13,553 bases of DNA from an uncultured bacterium (GTDB lineage: Bacteria; Planctomycetota; UBA8108), in contig CAJWZY010000026.1 in the NCBI GenBank assembly GCA_913050545.1, positions 1 through 13,553 of the forward strand, in the 5' to 3' direction. The notes under the pieces are model-generated. The model worked only from the letters and a program-made list of their open reading frames with translations, had not been told where the DNA came from and did no database searches. Each line of letters opens with the position of its first letter. Positions within the stretch are counted from its first letter, which is position 1. Of the stretch, positions 7,065 to 13,162 are shown one piece after another. The position numbers and the translations under genes are program-made.

Positions 7065-8366
7065 TCAACTTACCGTAATGTTTTTTTCAAGCCGCAATAT
7101 ATTACCATTCCCTGCGTAGTGAAGGCGATCGGCACACCGTGACATCAAGAGGATTCCCAGCCCGCCGCGAGTCCCCTCTTCAACGATTCGCTTCCTCGCC
7201 TCTTCAAAAGCATCCTCCCGGTTGAGCTTCGAGAGATAATATTCGAAATCGAAACCGCCTCCCTGGTCCTCGATAAGAACCGTTACCTTTGTGTTGTCTA
7301 CCAGGAAATTTACCTCTACGCCCTGGTCTTCCTGGCCGCGATTCCCATGTGCAACCGCATTGTCAATCCCCTCCTTGACCGCGGCATAGAGGCTGGCGAC
7401 ATCGTCCTCTTCTTCCATCGCCTGGCGGATAACCAGGTCGCTCAAGCGGTAGGCGTTTTCTACGCATTCTTTTTTCCCCAGGAAGTCAAACCGCACCTGC
7501 TGGCTGAAGACCTTGCGGTCCTTGGGAACCCTCACGAGCTCCGCCTCTGTCAATGCAAAGAACTCCTGGAGCTCAAAGGGGTCAACGAGATAGTCATTCT
7601 CCCAGATTTTGAATTCCCGCTGCCGGCCTACCGCGGCCTGGTCCGGGTAAAGCTTGATAACCGAGGTCAGGCTCCTCTTTTTCTTCGCCTTCACCTTGTT
7701 AACAAAATCACCTTCCGGGTCACAGCGCTCATCGAGCACCACGAGATCCGGAGCTATTTCCTCAAACCTCCGAAGGGCCTCGCCTGCATCGCTCAGCATG
7801 TGGTAGGTGCCCCGCAGATGGGTAAATCGGTGCTCCACAACCTGGGTAAAGCGCGTCGCTGACGGAGAAAGGACCAACACATGCGCCCCCTCGCCCGGCG
7901 CTGCCGCCGGCGCCGGCGCCGGCGCCGCAGCGCGCGGCCCTGCCGCGGCCTCCGCGACCCCTGCCGAAACCGGCATCGCGGGGTTCGTGCCATCGAGAAA
8001 GCCCGAAATGTAGTCCAGGCCCGACTGAACATCCTGGGTAAACGGAATCAGGCTGGTGACCCCGAGAAGGTGCATCGACAGCCCGACCGAGCGCGACACT
8101 GCCGCCAGACAAAGCAGCCCGCCACGGGACTTATACGTCTCGCTGAAACGAATGAGGGCGCTGATGCCGGTTGAGTTGATGTAATTAACCAGGGAGAAGT
8201 CTATCAACAGAAACCGCGGGCTGCCGCCGTCGGCGCGCTCCAGCGCTTTTTCGAAGCCCATGTAGTTGGCCGCGTCAATAAACCCCTTGAGCACCAGTGC
8301 GGGCACCTCCTGCGGAGGCTCCCTGTCAATGCGATGAGTTTGTGTTTTGAAGGTTAGTTTAGGCAT
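7065..8366 (-). CDS. STAS / receiver-like / HATPase fusion, partner-switching regulator
   Basis: A 433-aa soluble protein with three parts. First is an N-terminal STAS domain of the anti-anti-sigma (SpoIIAA/RsbV) type (about 20-125), with INSTG at 63-67 and Ser65 at the usual phospho-acceptor position. An Ala/Pro-rich linker (about 130-160) follows. Second is a receiver-like domain (about 162-275) with VVLDER placing Asp212 where the phospho-Asp would be, but the acidic pair and the conserved Lys are not clear, so it may be degenerate. Third is an RsbW/SpoIIAB-like GHKL ATPase domain (about 290-430), with N-box EGIDNAVAHGN (332-342), EDQGGGFD (366-373) and GTRGGLGILLM (398-408). The kinase and its usual antagonist substrate therefore sit on one chain. 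No transmembrane segment is seen. The ATG at 8366 lacks a good Shine-Dalgarno. It heads a unit with pyrE. No sigma factor or PP2C phosphatase gene is in the window, so the target is unknown. Confidence 0.85.
   Translation of the reverse strand: MPKLTFKTQTHRIDREPPQEVPALVLKGFIDAANYMGFEKALERADGGSPRFLLIDFSLVNYINSTGISALIRFSETYKSRGGLLCLAAVSRSVGLSMHLLGVTSLIPFTQDVQSGLDYISGFLDGTNPAMPVSAGVAEAAAGPRAAAPAPAPAAAPGEGAHVLVLSPSATRFTQVVEHRFTHLRGTYHMLSDAGEALRRFEEIAPDLVVLDERCDPEGDFVNKVKAKKKRSLTSVIKLYPDQAAVGRQREFKIWENDYLVDPFELQEFFALTEAELVRVPKDRKVFSQQVRFDFLGKKECVENAYRLSDLVIRQAMEEEDDVASLYAAVKEGIDNAVAHGNRGQEDQGVEVNFLVDNTKVTVLIEDQGGGFDFEYYLSKLNREDAFEEARKRIVEEGTRGGLGILLMSRCADRLHYAGNGNILRLEKNITVS
7903..7928. repeat. 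GCCGGC-type low-complexity tract in the linker of the fusion gene
   Basis: The hexamer CGCCGG (equivalently GCCGGC) is repeated in tandem over 26 bp. It encodes alternating Ala/Pro in the linker between the STAS and receiver-like domains. One hexamer equals two codons, so slippage would change linker length without breaking the frame. Confidence 0.7.
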
Positions 8367-8380
8367 CTTAGCGCAGCGGT

Positions 8381-8400
8381 CAGCCCTGCTGTCCGGGCTG
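8381..8400 (-). promoter_or_regulatory. Hairpin just upstream of the fusion-gene start codon
   Basis: Perfect 6-bp stem CAGCCC / GGGCTG with an 8-nt loop, ending 14 nt before the ATG at 8366, in the predicted leader. It could affect ribosome access, since no Shine-Dalgarno is obvious there. There is no T-run, so it is not a terminator. Confidence 0.35.
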
Positions 8401-8495
8401 GGCGTGTGTGGTATATTGGCGCAACCGATTCGCTCCCGGCGAAGGCCAGTTTTAACTGTCGGGCGGGCATCAGGCCTCGAGAAACAGAAAGAGTG

Positions 8496-8523
8496 ATTTT
8501 ATAGTCCCTCAAGCGCCTGTCAA
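8496..8523 (-). promoter_or_regulatory. Predicted promoter for the fusion gene and pyrE
   Basis: On the minus strand the -35 is TTGACA (8523-8518, 6/6), the spacer 16 bp and the -10 TAAAAT (8501-8496, 5/6). The predicted start near 8489 gives a leader of about 120 nt. Confidence 0.6.
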
Positions 8524-8560
8524 GAAAGCACGCCCAGCCATCAAGGGGCCGGGGATGTAC

Positions 8561-8589
8561 TTGAACTGAGCGACCCGAGGGAACAGAAT
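8561..8589 (+). promoter_or_regulatory. Weak candidate promoter for the FabZ-like gene
   Basis: TTGAAC (8561-8566, 4/6), a 17-bp spacer and CAGAAT (8584-8589, 4/6), about 45 bp before the ATG at 8634. Both boxes are poor matches. It is listed because the gene is isolated on this strand and needs a promoter in this interval. Confidence 0.25.
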
Positions 8590-8633
8590 CACCCATCGCA
8601 ATTGCCCAAAACAACCAATTGGATCTTCTCTTC

Positions 8634-9152
8634 ATGCCCAGACCCCTGCTCTACGACATTAACTCCATCGACCTTGCCAGGGTTCAAGTCTCCGGGGAGG
8701 CTATTCGCGAGGTCATCCCCCAGCGCTTCGAATTTGAGCAACTGGATTCCATTGCCTATTTCAACCCGGCTGAAGAAATCGCGATCGGGGTGCGCGCCCT
8801 CGACAAAGATGAATTCTGGACCCGGGGACATATGCCCGGTCGGCCTGTTTTCCCCGGGGTGCTGATGCTCGAGGCCGCCGCACAGCTTTGTTCTTTTTAT
8901 ACCTGTTCGGTCGAAGGCACCGAGAGGGTCTTCGGGTTCGGCGGCGCCGACGATGTCCGCTTCCGGAGAATGCTGGTCCCCGGGGACACTCTCCACCTCC
9001 TGGCGAAGCCGGAGCGGATATCTACGCGCAGATCGCTGTTCCTGACCCAGGGCGTGGTGGATGGGCGGCTGGCCTTTGAGGCATCGATCCTGGGGATCGC
9101 CCTGCCGCCGGTGGCCCAGGAAACAAAAAATGGCGGAGAGGCGGGGATTTGA
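8634..9152 (+). CDS. 3-hydroxyacyl-ACP dehydratase, FabZ-like hotdog protein
   Basis: A 172-aa hotdog-fold protein that probably dehydrates 3-hydroxyacyl-ACP in fatty-acid elongation. The FabZ active-site helix is clear: GHMPGRPVFPGVLMLEAAAQ at 65-84, with His66 and Glu80 as the catalytic pair. The upstream RFEFEQLDSIAYF (31-43) resembles a FabZ subgroup I associate with planctomycetes. FabZ is usually 140-150 aa; the extra length is a leader of about 25 residues and a short tail. I chose the ATG at 8634. A TTG at 8619 would add five residues and overlap no ribosome-binding site. It is the only plus-strand gene left of dnaA. Its last seven codons (NGGEAGI plus stop) lie antisense to tRNA-Ser. 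It may be a specialised paralogue rather than the housekeeping FabZ, so I give no symbol. Confidence 0.88.
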   Translation: MPRPLLYDINSIDLARVQVSGEAIREVIPQRFEFEQLDSIAYFNPAEEIAIGVRALDKDEFWTRGHMPGRPVFPGVLMLEAAAQLCSFYTCSVEGTERVFGFGGADDVRFRRMLVPGDTLHLLAKPERISTRRSLFLTQGVVDGRLAFEASILGIALPPVAQETKNGGEAGI

Positions 9153-9224
9153 ACCCCGGGTACAGATAATTTTCCGTACAACGGATTAGCAATCCGCCGC
9201 TTTCGACCACTCAGCCACCTCTCC
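9131..9224 (-). tRNA. tRNA-Ser(GCT)
   Basis: A 94-nt class II tRNA with encoded CCA. The acceptor stem is GGAGAGG / CCTCTCC with discriminator G. The D arm is GCTGAGTGGTCGAAAGC. The anticodon stem is GCGGA / TCCGT with loop TTGCTAA (anticodon GCT). The long variable arm (TGTAC / GTAC pairing) is typical of serine tRNAs, and the T arm is CGGGG-TTCAAAT-CCCCG. The 3' end overlaps the FabZ-like CDS on the opposite strand by 22 bp. Directly after CCA comes TTTTTTGTTT (9130-9121). Confidence 0.97.
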
Positions 9225-9257
9225 GCATGCTCAGTGTCGGGATCGAACGGGGGTAGG

Positions 9258-9285
9258 ATTTTAGCCTAATCTGCGGGCGATGCAA
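9258..9285 (-). promoter_or_regulatory. Predicted promoter for tRNA-Ser
   Basis: On the minus strand TTGCAT (9285-9280, 3/6), a 16-bp spacer and TAAAAT (9263-9258, 5/6). The start would be near 9251, about 27 nt before the tRNA 5' end. The -10 is good and the -35 poor. Confidence 0.4.
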
Positions 9286-9314
9286 ATCCGAACCCGGGGC
9301 CGGTTCCTTTCCTG

Positions 9315-9343
9315 TTGACCCCCCAAATGGCAATTGATACTAT
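9315..9343 (+). promoter_or_regulatory. Predicted promoter for dnaA
   Basis: TTGACC (9315-9320, 5/6), a 17-bp spacer and TACTAT (9338-9343, 4/6). Transcription from about 9350 gives a leader of about 80 nt to the ATG at 9432. This also argues that the in-frame TTG at 9315 is a -35 element and not a start codon. It is divergent from the tRNA-Ser promoter 30 bp away. No DnaA box is seen beside it. Confidence 0.45.
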
Positions 9344-9431
9344 CCGGCGGTTAGCCCGTAACGCCTGCCTTTCTCTCTCCGTCAGTTCACGGGTTGCTGT
9401 TTTTCCTTGTGGTTTATTCTGGTGGTTGGTC

Positions 9432-10805
9432 ATGTCCCTACGGGTTGGGTCTCCGGGAGGCCCGTTAGAGCATGGAGACAGTCTTGCCGTTGCGCTCGAA
9501 GAGCGGCTGCGGGAGCGCTTGGGTACAAAGGATTTTGACGCCTGGTTTGCCGGCACCCCCTGCCGGTACGACCCCTCAGGCGGCTTTGTCTTTACCGCCC
9601 AGACTCCCTTCAGGACCAAGTGGATTGAAACAAAATATGCCGGGATGGTGCGCGACCTGGCAAAAGAACTGTGCGAGGGAGAGGTCGAGATCCTCTTTGA
9701 GAGCGTAAACGCCCCCAACCTGCCGAAAGATCCGGGGGACAGGCGGCCTGCTACAGGGGCCCTCTCCGGAAATGGCGCCCTGCACCTGGAGCTGGAAGAT
9801 TTTGTCGTCGGCCCGGGAAACCGGGTGGCCTATGCCGCCGCGACTGCCGTTGTTGAGCATCCCGGAAAAACCTACAGCCCTCTTTGTTTACACGGGCCTT
9901 CGGGGGTCGGAAAAACGCACCTGCTACAGGGAGTTGCCCGGCAGCTGCAGGAAACTTCCAGCCTCGCTGTTTGCTATAGCTCGTCCGAAGCTTTTACCAA
10001 CAGCTATATCGAGGCTGCCAACCAGAGAAACCTGGGATCTTTTCACGCCCGCTACCGCGAGTGCGCGGTGCTCATTCTCGATGACATCCACTTCCTGGCC
10101 GGGAAGAAAAAAACCCTCTCCGAGTTTCTTTCCCTTGTTGAGCATCATCTCGATCTCAATAACCAGGTTGTTCTCTCCAGCTCTGTTGACCCGAGTGAAC
10201 TGGCAGGGTTGCCCCCCCGTCTCCTTGGCCGATTCCGCTCGGGGCTCATCACGCCTATAGAGGTGCCGAATTTTGAAACTCGCGTAGCTGCCGTCTCCGC
10301 AATGGCCGACCGAAAGGACCTTCGTCTCCCTTCCGTCACGGCGGAGTACCTTGCCCAGCACGTAACAGAGAACCTGCGGGAGCTCGAAGGCGCCCTCAAC
10401 TGCCTTATCAATATTGCCCGTCTTCATCAGTCCCCGTTGACCCTTGAAATGGCCAAAATCGCTCTTGATGAATTTCTCGACCTTGGCCACGGAAGCCCAG
10501 CCGGGGGGGTCGGCGGTGAAAACATCATCGAGGTCGTTCTGGATCACTATGAGATGGAAGCTGCGGATCTTCTTTCTGCAAAAAAGGTGAGGACCATCGT
10601 GCGGGCCCGGCAGGTGGGAATGTACCTGGCGAGACAATTAACCCCTCTCTCCCTGACACAGATCGGGTCTCTCTTCGGTGGCCGGGATCACACGACTGTG
10701 CTTTATGCCTTGCGGCAAATTGAAAAAAACCTCCCAGGCGATCAGCGCCTGCGATCAGAAGTAGAGACTGTTCGTTCACGGCTTTCGGTCGCTCACCTGC
10801 GCTGA
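9432..10805 (+). CDS. dnaA: Chromosomal replication initiator protein DnaA
   Basis: AAA+ ATPase that binds DnaA boxes, melts the origin and helps load the replicative helicase. Counting from the ATG at 9432 it has 457 aa, the usual DnaA length. Domain I covers about 15-90 (ERLRERLGTKDFDAWF). A short domain II linker follows (about 92-118). Domain III has Walker A GPSGVGKTH (155-163), Walker B LILDD (214-218), the Arg-finger region LLGRFRSGL (264-272, Arg268) and sensor II NLRELEGALN (314-323). Domain IV (about 365-457) carries the signature SLFGGRDHTTVLYA (413-426). Earlier in-frame starts (TTG 9315, TTG 9426) are possible, but the first would translate the predicted promoter. No good Shine-Dalgarno precedes the ATG. 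The Walker A text differs from the common GGVGLGKTH and recalls planctomycete DnaA. Neighbours are a 5' promoter and a 3' origin-like region. Confidence 0.97.
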   Translation: MSLRVGSPGGPLEHGDSLAVALEERLRERLGTKDFDAWFAGTPCRYDPSGGFVFTAQTPFRTKWIETKYAGMVRDLAKELCEGEVEILFESVNAPNLPKDPGDRRPATGALSGNGALHLELEDFVVGPGNRVAYAAATAVVEHPGKTYSPLCLHGPSGVGKTHLLQGVARQLQETSSLAVCYSSSEAFTNSYIEAANQRNLGSFHARYRECAVLILDDIHFLAGKKKTLSEFLSLVEHHLDLNNQVVLSSSVDPSELAGLPPRLLGRFRSGLITPIEVPNFETRVAAVSAMADRKDLRLPSVTAEYLAQHVTENLRELEGALNCLINIARLHQSPLTLEMAKIALDEFLDLGHGSPAGGVGGENIIEVVLDHYEMEAADLLSAKKVRTIVRARQVGMYLARQLTPLSLTQIGSLFGGRDHTTVLYALRQIEKNLPGDQRLRSEVETVRSRLSVAHLR

Positions 10806-10905
10806 CAGACCCAGGCGGATCTCTCCTCTTCCTCTCGGCAGCGGTCCCCACCGTGGCTGTGAAATTCAGCTCCATCAAAGACTAGAAGGCTGCGCCTCCT
10901 GGGGG

Positions 10906-10953
10906 ATGAATTGTGGAAAACGGTTTTCTCTTTAGTGAAATTCCACAATTCAT
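10906..10953. repeat. 13-bp inverted repeat carrying facing DnaA-box-like sequences
   Basis: ATGAATTGTGGAA (10906-10918) and its exact complement TTCCACAATTCAT (10941-10953) are separated by 22 bp. The left arm extends into a DnaA box, the right arm into a weaker match. It lies about 100 bp after the dnaA stop codon. It could form a cruciform or hairpin, but there is no T-run after either arm. Confidence 0.8.
10912..10920 (-). promoter_or_regulatory. DnaA box TTTTCCACA
   Basis: Minus-strand TTTTCCACA fits the consensus TTWTNCACA. It lies in the left arm of the 13-bp inverted repeat. The opposite arm gives AATTCCACA (10939-10947, plus strand), which keeps the TCCACA core but loses the first bases. 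Confidence 0.6.
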
Positions 10954-11017
10954 GGACAACCCGTCTCTGAATCCAACAATTAAAGAACATTTAAGCGTCC
11001 TGAATTCCCCAGCCCCC

Positions 11018-11026
11018 TGTGGATAA
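11018..11026 (-). promoter_or_regulatory. Perfect DnaA box TTATCCACA
   Basis: The plus strand reads TGTGGATAA, so the minus strand is the canonical high-affinity box TTATCCACA. It is the only perfect box I find in the window, about 210 bp after the dnaA stop. Confidence 0.75.
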
Positions 11027-11063
11027 CAAGTCCCTGCCTTTATAAGGAGTTACGGCTCCATAG

Positions 11064-11077
11064 GTGGAGTACTCCAC
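11064..11077. repeat. Perfect 14-bp palindrome GTGGAGTACTCCAC
   Basis: Two GTGGAGT half-sites meet head to head with no spacer, 38 bp after the perfect DnaA box. The right half followed by A gives TACTCCACA, a two-mismatch DnaA-box match. It may be a binding site for a dimeric regulator or a degenerate box pair. Confidence 0.6.
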
Positions 11078-11101
11078 AGAAAAGGCCGAGGTGATGAGTT
11101 T

Positions 11102-11115
11102 TGATGATGATGATG
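11102..11115. repeat. TGA triplet tract in the origin-like region
   Basis: Four tandem TGA units (TGATGATGATGATG), followed within 20 bp by related GATGAGATGA and the small inverted repeat GAGAT-GAAT-ATCTC (11121-11134). It lies about 75 bp beyond the perfect DnaA box. Its role is unknown. Confidence 0.5.
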
Positions 11116-11397
11116 TAGATGAGATGAATATCTCTTTACCCTGGATCCCGGAGCTCGCTCGAAGAGCTTGAGAGAGCCCCAGCCTCAAAAAAAACCCGAA
11201 GATCCCGCAGACATGCCCGTAAGATGTTTTTTAACAGGGACTTACAGAGTCCAAAAAAAACCTCGTTTAGGGGGCAACACACGGCGACATAACCCCTTAC
11301 TTAAAAGCACTTTACGACACCGAAATAACTTTTTCGGAACTAAGTAATTTCCGTCATAAGTACTTTTGTTGAAAGGGTTTACTGGTTTAAATTTCAG

Positions 11398-11425
11398 TTG
11401 CCTTTATTGGGCACCAACCTATAAT
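11398..11425 (+). promoter_or_regulatory. Predicted promoter for dnaN-dciA-gyrB
   Basis: TTGCCT (11398-11403, 4/6), a 16-bp spacer and a perfect TATAAT (11420-11425). Transcription would start near 11432 and leave a leader of about 220 nt before dnaN. Confidence 0.6.
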
Positions 11426-11431
11426 GTGTTT

Positions 11432-11651
11432 TTCGTACACTCAATGCTGAGTGTGGTGGTTTGTAGGCACTTGAGACGGCCCCTGTGGCCCTGGTGCCGA
11501 GCTAAGAGGAAGTGGTCGACTCTATCCCTGTACGGAAGGTTTTTCCCGCCAGAAGCGATTTGAGCGGGAGTTGCCGGTGGTTTTGCAGGAGCGAGGAATT
11601 GCTGAGCTATAGAGGAAGGCTCAGCTGTGATTCCAGGCAAAGGGAGACAAG
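11432..11651 (+). promoter_or_regulatory. Structured dnaN leader
   Basis: The predicted leader holds a two-tier stem-loop at 11466-11498 (outer GGCAC/GTGCC, inner GGCC-CCTGT-GGCC). It also holds CCCGC/GCGGG around 11548-11571 and a perfect 7-bp hairpin GCTGAGC/GCTCAGC at 11601-11625, whose loop contains the Shine-Dalgarno-like AGAGGAAG. The true dnaN site AGGGAG (11641-11646) lies outside that hairpin. No T-run marks an attenuator. I recognise no known RNA family. Confidence 0.4.
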
Positions 11652-12764
11652 ATGAAGATTTGCTGCGAGAAGAACGAATTGTTCGAGCGACTGCAGAGCA
11701 TTGCCTCCATCACAGGTTTGGGGCCGACAACGAAACCTATTCTCCAGAATTGCCTCCTGGTTGCAGATGGAGAGGGCGTACGTATCGAGGTTACAGATCT
11801 CGATGTGTCTGCTCGTCTCCAGATCGAACGCCAGGAAGTTGAGAAAAAAGGGAAGCTGGCGCTTCCCGCAAATCTCCTGGTCTCTCTGATCCGGGGTTTT
11901 CCCGGCAGCAAGATTGTGATCGATGCAATGAAAGATGGACAGGGAGCCACCCTGTTGTCGGAGGCAGGTGATTGCTCATTCAAAATTCTGGGAGAAAACC
12001 CGGATGAGTTTCCTGAAGTTCGCCAGTTTGCGGCTGAAGGCGCTCTCCAGATTCCAGCCGGCAAGTTAGGGAAGATGCTGGACCGGGTTGGCATTGCCGC
12101 CTCCAGGGACACTTCCCGTTACCAGCTGACCGGGGTCTTCTGCGAAATAGCCGGAAAGCAACTCAAGATGACCGCAACCGATGGCAAGCGGCTGACCACA
12201 GATGAAATGGAAATCGACAACCCGGCCTCGGTGGAGGTTTCCGGGATTATTCCAAACAGGGCTGTCGATGTCATGGTCAAGGTTCTCTCACAGGGAACGG
12301 AAACCGTTCAGTTCGCGCTCCAGGAGACCGAGGTGCAGATGTCTTTTGAAGGTGGAGAGCTGATGGCCAAGCTTGTTGAGGGGACGTTTCCCGAATACAG
12401 CTCAGCGATACCGGATGAAGTTAAAACAGAGGTCATTGTCGACCGTGGGGAATTGGCAGATGCGGTTAAAAACGCCCAGCTGGTAACGAACAAAGAAACG
12501 GGTGCCGTGGTCTTCCGCTTTAAAGACAGCAAGGTGGAGATTGAAGCAAAGGGCAGCGACAAGGGGGAGGCAGATATAAAGATCGGGGCTGAGGTAAAGG
12601 GGGAAGACGTGGAAATCCGCTTTAACCCCAGCTACTTCGTTGATGCCCTCAGAAAGATAGATACCGAGCAGGTGAGAATGGAGTTCTACGGTTCCGAGCG
12701 TCCCGGGGCAATCCGAGGCGAGCCGTCCTACAGACATTACCTGATGCCCCTGGTGGTTAATTGA
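11652..12764 (+). CDS. dnaN: DNA polymerase III beta subunit (sliding clamp)
   Basis: Ring-forming processivity factor that encircles DNA and tethers Pol III and many repair proteins. At 370 aa it matches the family length (about 365-380), with three repeated clamp domains at roughly 1-122, 128-247 and 252-370. Visible family motifs include LPANLLVSLI (71-80), SRYQLTGVFCEI (155-166), TATDGKRLT (174-182), FPEYSSAIP (246-254), FNPSYFVDAL (324-333) and the C-terminal YLMPLVVN (363-370), which forms part of the hydrophobic clamp-binding pocket. The ATG at 11652 has AGGGAG five bases upstream. It is the first gene of a probable dnaN-dciA-gyrB operon, with dciA 17 bp downstream. Confidence 0.97.
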   Translation: MKICCEKNELFERLQSIASITGLGPTTKPILQNCLLVADGEGVRIEVTDLDVSARLQIERQEVEKKGKLALPANLLVSLIRGFPGSKIVIDAMKDGQGATLLSEAGDCSFKILGENPDEFPEVRQFAAEGALQIPAGKLGKMLDRVGIAASRDTSRYQLTGVFCEIAGKQLKMTATDGKRLTTDEMEIDNPASVEVSGIIPNRAVDVMVKVLSQGTETVQFALQETEVQMSFEGGELMAKLVEGTFPEYSSAIPDEVKTEVIVDRGELADAVKNAQLVTNKETGAVVFRFKDSKVEIEAKGSDKGEADIKIGAEVKGEDVEIRFNPSYFVDALRKIDTEQVRMEFYGSERPGAIRGEPSYRHYLMPLVVN

Positions 12765-12781
12765 GGGCCTGAAAGAGATTA

Positions 12782-13162
12782 GTGGAGAAGAGTGAGAGAG
12801 TGACGGAAGAAAGAATGCGGCACGGTGGAAAGGGCCGCAGAAAAAAAACCAGCACGGGACCAGAGACCCTCGAGGTCATTCTGCGCAGGTGGCTTAAAAA
12901 AAACGAAATCAACGCAACTCCGGGCCGCGAACAAATAGATCGGCGGTGGGAGAACACGGTGGGAATGGAGATTGCAGAGAAAACAAGGGTTGTCGATCTG
13001 AGAGGGGGAACCCTCGTCGTCGAGGTGGATTCTGCTCCTTTACTCGGCGAGCTGTCAGCCTACTACCGTGAAGAAATTATCCAGTCGTTGCGCCAGGGAG
13101 ATGATTTTCCCAACCTGCGGGACATTCGCTTCAAGGCCGCTACCTTCGAGAGAAATACATGA
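12782..13162 (+). CDS. dciA: DciA (DUF721), replicative helicase loader
   Basis: DUF721/DciA family protein. In bacteria without DnaC or DnaI, DciA interacts with the DnaB helicase and promotes its loading at the origin. The 126 residues show a Lys/Arg-rich N-terminus (about 12-24) and then the DUF721 core (about 28-105): PETLEVILRRWLKK (27-40), RRWENTVGMEIAEKT (54-68, Trp56), LRGGTLVVEVDSAPLLGEL (73-91) and a YYREEIIQSL helix (94-103). The start is uncertain. The GTG at 12782 is used here. The GTG at 12800 or the ATG at 12815 (preceded by GGAAG, 115 aa) would also keep the full domain. Its stop overlaps the gyrB start as ATGA. The position between dnaN and gyrB supports a replication role. 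Confidence 0.9.
   Translation: MEKSERVTEERMRHGGKGRRKKTSTGPETLEVILRRWLKKNEINATPGREQIDRRWENTVGMEIAEKTRVVDLRGGTLVVEVDSAPLLGELSAYYREEIIQSLRQGDDFPNLRDIRFKAATFERNT

Larger units (their letters stand above)
10806..11651. other. dnaA-dnaN intergenic region, candidate oriC
   Basis: These 846 bp between dnaA and dnaN contain no credible gene. They hold a perfect DnaA box (11018-11026), a good one (10912-10920) inside a 13-bp inverted repeat, weaker matches at 10939-10947 and 11070-11078, a 14-bp palindrome (11064-11077), a TGA triplet tract (11102-11115) and GAGAT-GAAT-ATCTC (11121-11134). Two A8 runs (11187-11194, 11253-11260) and small hairpins (GGACT/AGTCC at 11238-11252; CCGAAA/TTTCGG at 11320-11337) follow. 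An AT-rich stretch (about 11290-11430) could unwind. The last 220 bp are the dnaN promoter and leader. Position between dnaA and dnaN plus the box cluster make this the likely origin. The box number is small for a bacterial oriC. No clear dnaA terminator is seen. Confidence 0.7.

Noticed and set aside
9315..9431. TTG at 9315 as the dnaA start.
   Set aside because: It coincides with a TTGACC -35 box, and the extra 39 residues do not resemble DnaA domain I, which begins after the ATG at 9432.
9924..10637. Open frame on the minus strand within dnaA.
   Set aside because: Antisense to the AAA+ core of a clearly functional dnaA, with no recognisable domain.
11092..11125. GAT-rich triplet tract as a DnaA-trio element.
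   Set aside because: The trio consensus is 3'-[G/A]AT-5' (5'-TA[G/A]-3'). On neither strand does this tract read that way, so the polarity is wrong.
11238..11260. GGACT-TACAG-AGTCC hairpin followed by A8 as a terminator for dnaA.
   Set aside because: On the plus strand the stem is followed by A, not T. On the minus strand the bases after the stem are CTGTTAAAAAA, also without a T-run.
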